In this document: positions 5,150-5,797 of the stretch, piece by piece | Position numbering within the stretch: position 1 is the stretch's first letter | Layout of the letters: the number at the start of each line of letters is the position of its first letter | DNA from: Selenomonadaceae bacterium | GTDB taxonomy: Bacteria; Bacillota; Negativicutes; Selenomonadales; Selenomonadaceae | Assembly (NCBI GenBank): GCA_017390245.1 | Contig: JAFPCE010000226.1 | Location: forward strand, 1-5,797 | Length of the DNA: 5,797 nt | Direction: 5' to 3' | The notes under the pieces: model-generated | The model's input: the letters and a program-made list of their open reading frames with translations, nothing else | Told to the model about the DNA's origin: nothing | Database searches by the model: none | Made by a program: the position numbers and the translations under genes

Positions 5150-5797
5150 ATGAGTATTATTTTAGATAAAAATACAAAGGTTATAGTACAGGGTATTACT
5201 GGTAAAACTGCAATGTTCCATACTAAGCAGATGCTGGAATACGGTACAAATATTGTGGCTGGTGTTACTCCAGGCAAGGCTGGCCAGAGCGTAGAAGGTG
5301 TGCCTGTATTTAATTCCGTACAGGATGCGGTAGAGGCTACTGGTGCCACTGCTTCTGTAGTTTTCGTACCACCTCGTTTTGCTGCTGACTCCATCATGGA
5401 GGCTGCTGAGGCAGAGCTGGATCTGGTAGTTTGCATCACTGAGCATGTTCCTGTTCAGGATATGCTGAAGGTCCGTGCTTATCTGGAGGGCAAGAAGACC
5501 CGCCTGATTGGTCCTAACTGCCCTGGTATTTTAACTGTTGACGAGGCTAAGCTGGGCATCATTCCTGGCTACATTTATAAGAAGGGCCATGTGGGCGTTA
5601 TTTCCCGTTCTGGTACCTTGACCTATGAGGCTTCCTTCCAGCTGACTCAGGCTGGCCTGGGCCAGACTACTGCCGTTGGTATCGGTGGTGACCCTGTAAA
5701 GGGTACTGACTTCATCGATGCTTTGAAGCTCTTTAAGGATGATGATGATACCTTAGCTTTGATTATGATTGGTGAAATCGGCGGTACTGCTGAGGAA
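5150..5797 (+). CDS. sucD: Succinyl-CoA synthetase, alpha subunit (C-terminus beyond window)
   Basis: The first 216 codons are present and the frame is open at the right edge; E. coli SucD has 289 residues. The alpha subunit binds CoA in its N-terminal Rossmann fold and carries the phosphorylated histidine that relays phosphate between the nucleotide site on SucC and succinate. Visible elements are MSIILDKNTKVIVQGITG at the start, CoA-site residues T17-T20, K43 in VTPGKAG, I96-T97-E98, IGPNCPG (120-126), SRSGTLTYE with Y159 (152-160), GIGGDP (177-182) and GEIGGTAEE (208-216). E209 corresponds to the Glu that contacts the phosphohistidine; the histidine itself lies beyond the edge. GGGAGG (5135-5140) precedes the ATG by 9 bases. 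The 20-base gap after sucC and the shared codon style support co-transcription. Confidence 0.97.
   Translation, partial: MSIILDKNTKVIVQGITGKTAMFHTKQMLEYGTNIVAGVTPGKAGQSVEGVPVFNSVQDAVEATGATASVVFVPPRFAADSIMEAAEAELDLVVCITEHVPVQDMLKVRAYLEGKKTRLIGPNCPGILTVDEAKLGIIPGYIYKKGHVGVISRSGTLTYEASFQLTQAGLGQTTAVGIGGDPVKGTDFIDALKLFKDDDDTLALIMIGEIGGTAEE

Noticed and set aside
1..5797. CRISPR array, tRNA or rRNA genes, insertion sequences, phage genes
   Set aside because: No regularly spaced repeats, cloverleaf-like segments, transposase motifs or terminal inverted repeats were recognised by eye.

Overview
The window looks like ordinary chromosome from an anaerobic, low-to-mid GC bacterium. Strong AGGAGG-type ribosome binding sites, an exported TPR protein with a Sec signal peptide, a Fic protein with a VbhA-like front end and a sucCD pair would fit a Negativicutes-type (Gram-negative Firmicutes) gut or rumen organism. 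That placement is inference and the genus is not determined.

Layout. Bases 1-1375 (minus strand) hold most of a response regulator with receiver, GGDEF and EAL domains, cut by the left edge. The receiver looks intact, but the GGDEF and the visible part of the EAL domain have lost key residues, so it is probably a c-di-GMP pseudo-enzyme or regulatory scaffold. A 178-base non-coding gap follows, with a candidate promoter and a cluster of GCTTAG/CTAAGC words. Bases 1554-2714 (minus) encode an exported protein made almost wholly of 34-residue TPR repeats. A 158-base AT-rich divergent spacer separates it from a plus-strand Fic-family protein (2873-3751, GTG start preferred). The spacer carries TATAAT boxes and an 11-base direct repeat placed once beside each gene. 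A second AT-rich spacer carries a candidate promoter and an 18-base interrupted palindrome. It leads into sucC (3927-5129) and sucD (5150 to the right edge), an operon for succinyl-CoA synthetase.

How the genes work together. Only sucC and sucD are clearly one functional unit: beta and alpha subunits of the ATP-forming succinate-CoA ligase, used in the TCA cycle or, in succinate/propionate fermenters, in succinate activation or succinyl-CoA turnover. The Fic gene looks like a self-contained antitoxin-toxin fusion. The TPR gene and the response regulator share a strand but are probably transcribed separately. No new multi-gene system is evident. The points most worth a second look are the altered Fic active site and unclear autoinhibitory motif, the degenerate GGDEF/EAL regulator, the duplicated 11-mer in the divergent spacer, and the palindrome just upstream of sucC.
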